Shown one piece after another: positions 12,579 to 13,513 of a stretch of 13,513 bases of DNA. Each line of letters opens with the position of its first letter. Position 1 is the stretch's first letter. The notes beneath the pieces were generated by a model. That model saw only the letters and a list, made by a program, of their open reading frames with translations. It ran no database searches and was not told where the DNA came from. The position numbers and the translations under genes were made by a program. Source of the DNA: Deltaproteobacteria bacterium (GTDB lineage Bacteria > Myxococcota_A > Polyangia > Polyangiales > Houyiibacteriaceae); NCBI GenBank assembly GCA_027295555.1, contig JAPUKT010000039.1, forward strand, positions 1 to 13,513, written 5' to 3'.

Positions 12579-13513
12579 CTAGTCCTTCGCCCCTCCTTCG
12601 CGAATCAAGGCGAGCATGGACTCGAGGTGCTCACGGGTGACCGGCTTTTGTAGCACCGGGTTCGAGACCGACGCGGCGAACTTGCGAAGACGTGGCGTGA
12701 AGGCGCCACCGCTCATGAACACGATGCGGTCGACCAGCCTGGGGTGCTGTCCCTGAATGGTTTCGTAGAGAGACTTTCCATCGACCTCGGGCATCATGAG
12801 ATCACAGATGATCGCGTCGAAGTGCGGGTCTTCGGCAAGACGGGCTAGCGCTTCGACGCCTCCGAGGACCGTGACGGTGTCGTAGCGCCTCCGGAGCCGT
12901 CGCCGAAGCGCCGAGAGCACCATGGCGTCGTCGTCGACGATCAAGATTCTCGGACGGGTCGCGGGCGCTTCGGAGATCGGCCGGCTGTCGTGCTTCTGTT
13001 CGACGGGCTGAAGGCCCGTGTCGACCGGAATGATCAACTCGAAGCGAGTCCCCTGGTCGGGCAGGTGATGAACCTCGACGCGACCTCCGTGCTCTTCGGC
13101 AACGCGCTTGCACAGCGAAAGCCCGAGGCCCATTCCGCCCTCGTGGGCCTTGGTCGTGAACCCCGGCGTGAAGATCCGATGGCGATCCCCTTCGTCGATT
13201 CCGCTGCCGGTATCGCTGACGCCTATGATCACGTGGTCGTCCTCGAAACGCGTGGAGACCACGATCCGGTGCTTTCCGTACGCCCCACCGTCGATCGCCT
13301 CGGCCCCGTTGGTGAGCATGTTGACCAACGCCTGGGTGATTCGACCAGGATAGGCGGGAAGCATGGGAATCGGCTCGAACCGCTTCACGAGCCGCGCCCG
13401 ATAGCGAATCTGACTGAAGACCATGGCGCAGGCGTCGTCGACGACTTGCGCTACGTCGATCAGCTCGGCTTGTTCGTCGTTGGCGCGAGAGAACGTCCCC
13501 AAGCTTCGCGCGA
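12579..13513 (-). CDS. Hybrid histidine kinase, C-terminal part (HATPase-REC), 5' end outside window
   Basis: The frame is open to the window edge, and the first visible residues (ARSLGTFSR) match the end of a HisKA domain, so the histidine and any sensor domains lie beyond 13513. The TTG at 13502 is internal, not a start. The ATPase domain has the N box MLTNGAEA, SDTGSGID, TPGFTTK and GMGLGLSL. The receiver begins RILIVDDDAM, has its phosphoacceptor in ICDLMMPEVDG, a serine at the switch position (FMSGG) and a conserved lysine in LQKPV. The receiver is strikingly like that of the kinase at 8780-10330, sharing CDLMMP and GGAFTP, so the two are probably paralogues. It is convergent with the NtrC-type gene. 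Confidence 0.93.
   Translation of the reverse strand, partial: ARSLGTFSRANDEQAELIDVAQVVDDACAMVFSQIRYRARLVKRFEPIPMLPAYPGRITQALVNMLTNGAEAIDGGAYGKHRIVVSTRFEDDHVIIGVSDTGSGIDEGDRHRIFTPGFTTKAHEGGMGLGLSLCKRVAEEHGGRVEVHHLPDQGTRFELIIPVDTGLQPVEQKHDSRPISEAPATRPRILIVDDDAMVLSALRRRLRRRYDTVTVLGGVEALARLAEDPHFDAIICDLMMPEVDGKSLYETIQGQHPRLVDRIVFMSGGAFTPRLRKFAASVSNPVLQKPVTREHLESMLALIREGGAKD

Overview
The window is GC-rich, with no gas-vesicle, phage or CRISPR machinery. It has an adenosylcobalamin-dependent ribonucleotide reductase, long signalling proteins (two hybrid histidine kinases, a GAF-GGDEF protein and an NtrC-type sigma-54 activator), several GTG starts, and REP-like palindromes at gene ends. This suits an environmental bacterium of the Myxococcota / former Deltaproteobacteria kind. 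That placement is an inference from gene style; no marker gene fixes the taxon.

Layout: positions 1-302 hold a frameshifted, truncated remnant of a TOPRIM-domain protein (+). A four-helix DUF1772-type membrane protein (322-831, -) follows. Next come two tandem ~115-bp copies of a structured repeat (928-1194); the outer arm of the second copy contains the stop codon of nrdJ. The class II ribonucleotide reductase NrdJ fills 1189-4467 (-). A 536-nt non-coding region separates nrdJ from a divergent stand-alone 5'-3' exonuclease (5004-5873, +). It contains a pair of NrdR-box-like sites spaced 32 bp and a possible sigma-70 promoter.

On the - strand, a secreted predicted outer-membrane beta-barrel protein (7610-6408) is coupled by a TGATG overlap to a gamma-carbonic-anhydrase-like protein (6408-5878). 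A tRNA with anticodon CAT and its own promoter lies at 7676-7749 (+).

The right half is a signalling island. A GAF-GGDEF diguanylate cyclase (7824-8828, +) overlaps tail-to-tail with a soluble REC-HisKA-HATPase-REC kinase (10330-8780, -). Divergent from that kinase is a likely two-gene operon: a phasin-like helical protein (10457-11080, +) and an NtrC-type sigma-54 activator (11101-12492, +). A short palindromic repeat separates the activator from a second, convergent hybrid kinase (12579 to beyond 13513, -), whose C-terminal receiver closely resembles that of the first kinase. The simplest reading is a phosphorelay in which one or both orphan-style kinases control the NtrC regulator and perhaps its helical partner, with c-di-GMP output beside it. 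The order of phosphotransfer is inference.

The most interesting items are the signalling island with its phasin-like member, the tandem structured repeat at the nrdJ 3' end, and the candidate NrdR operator pair.
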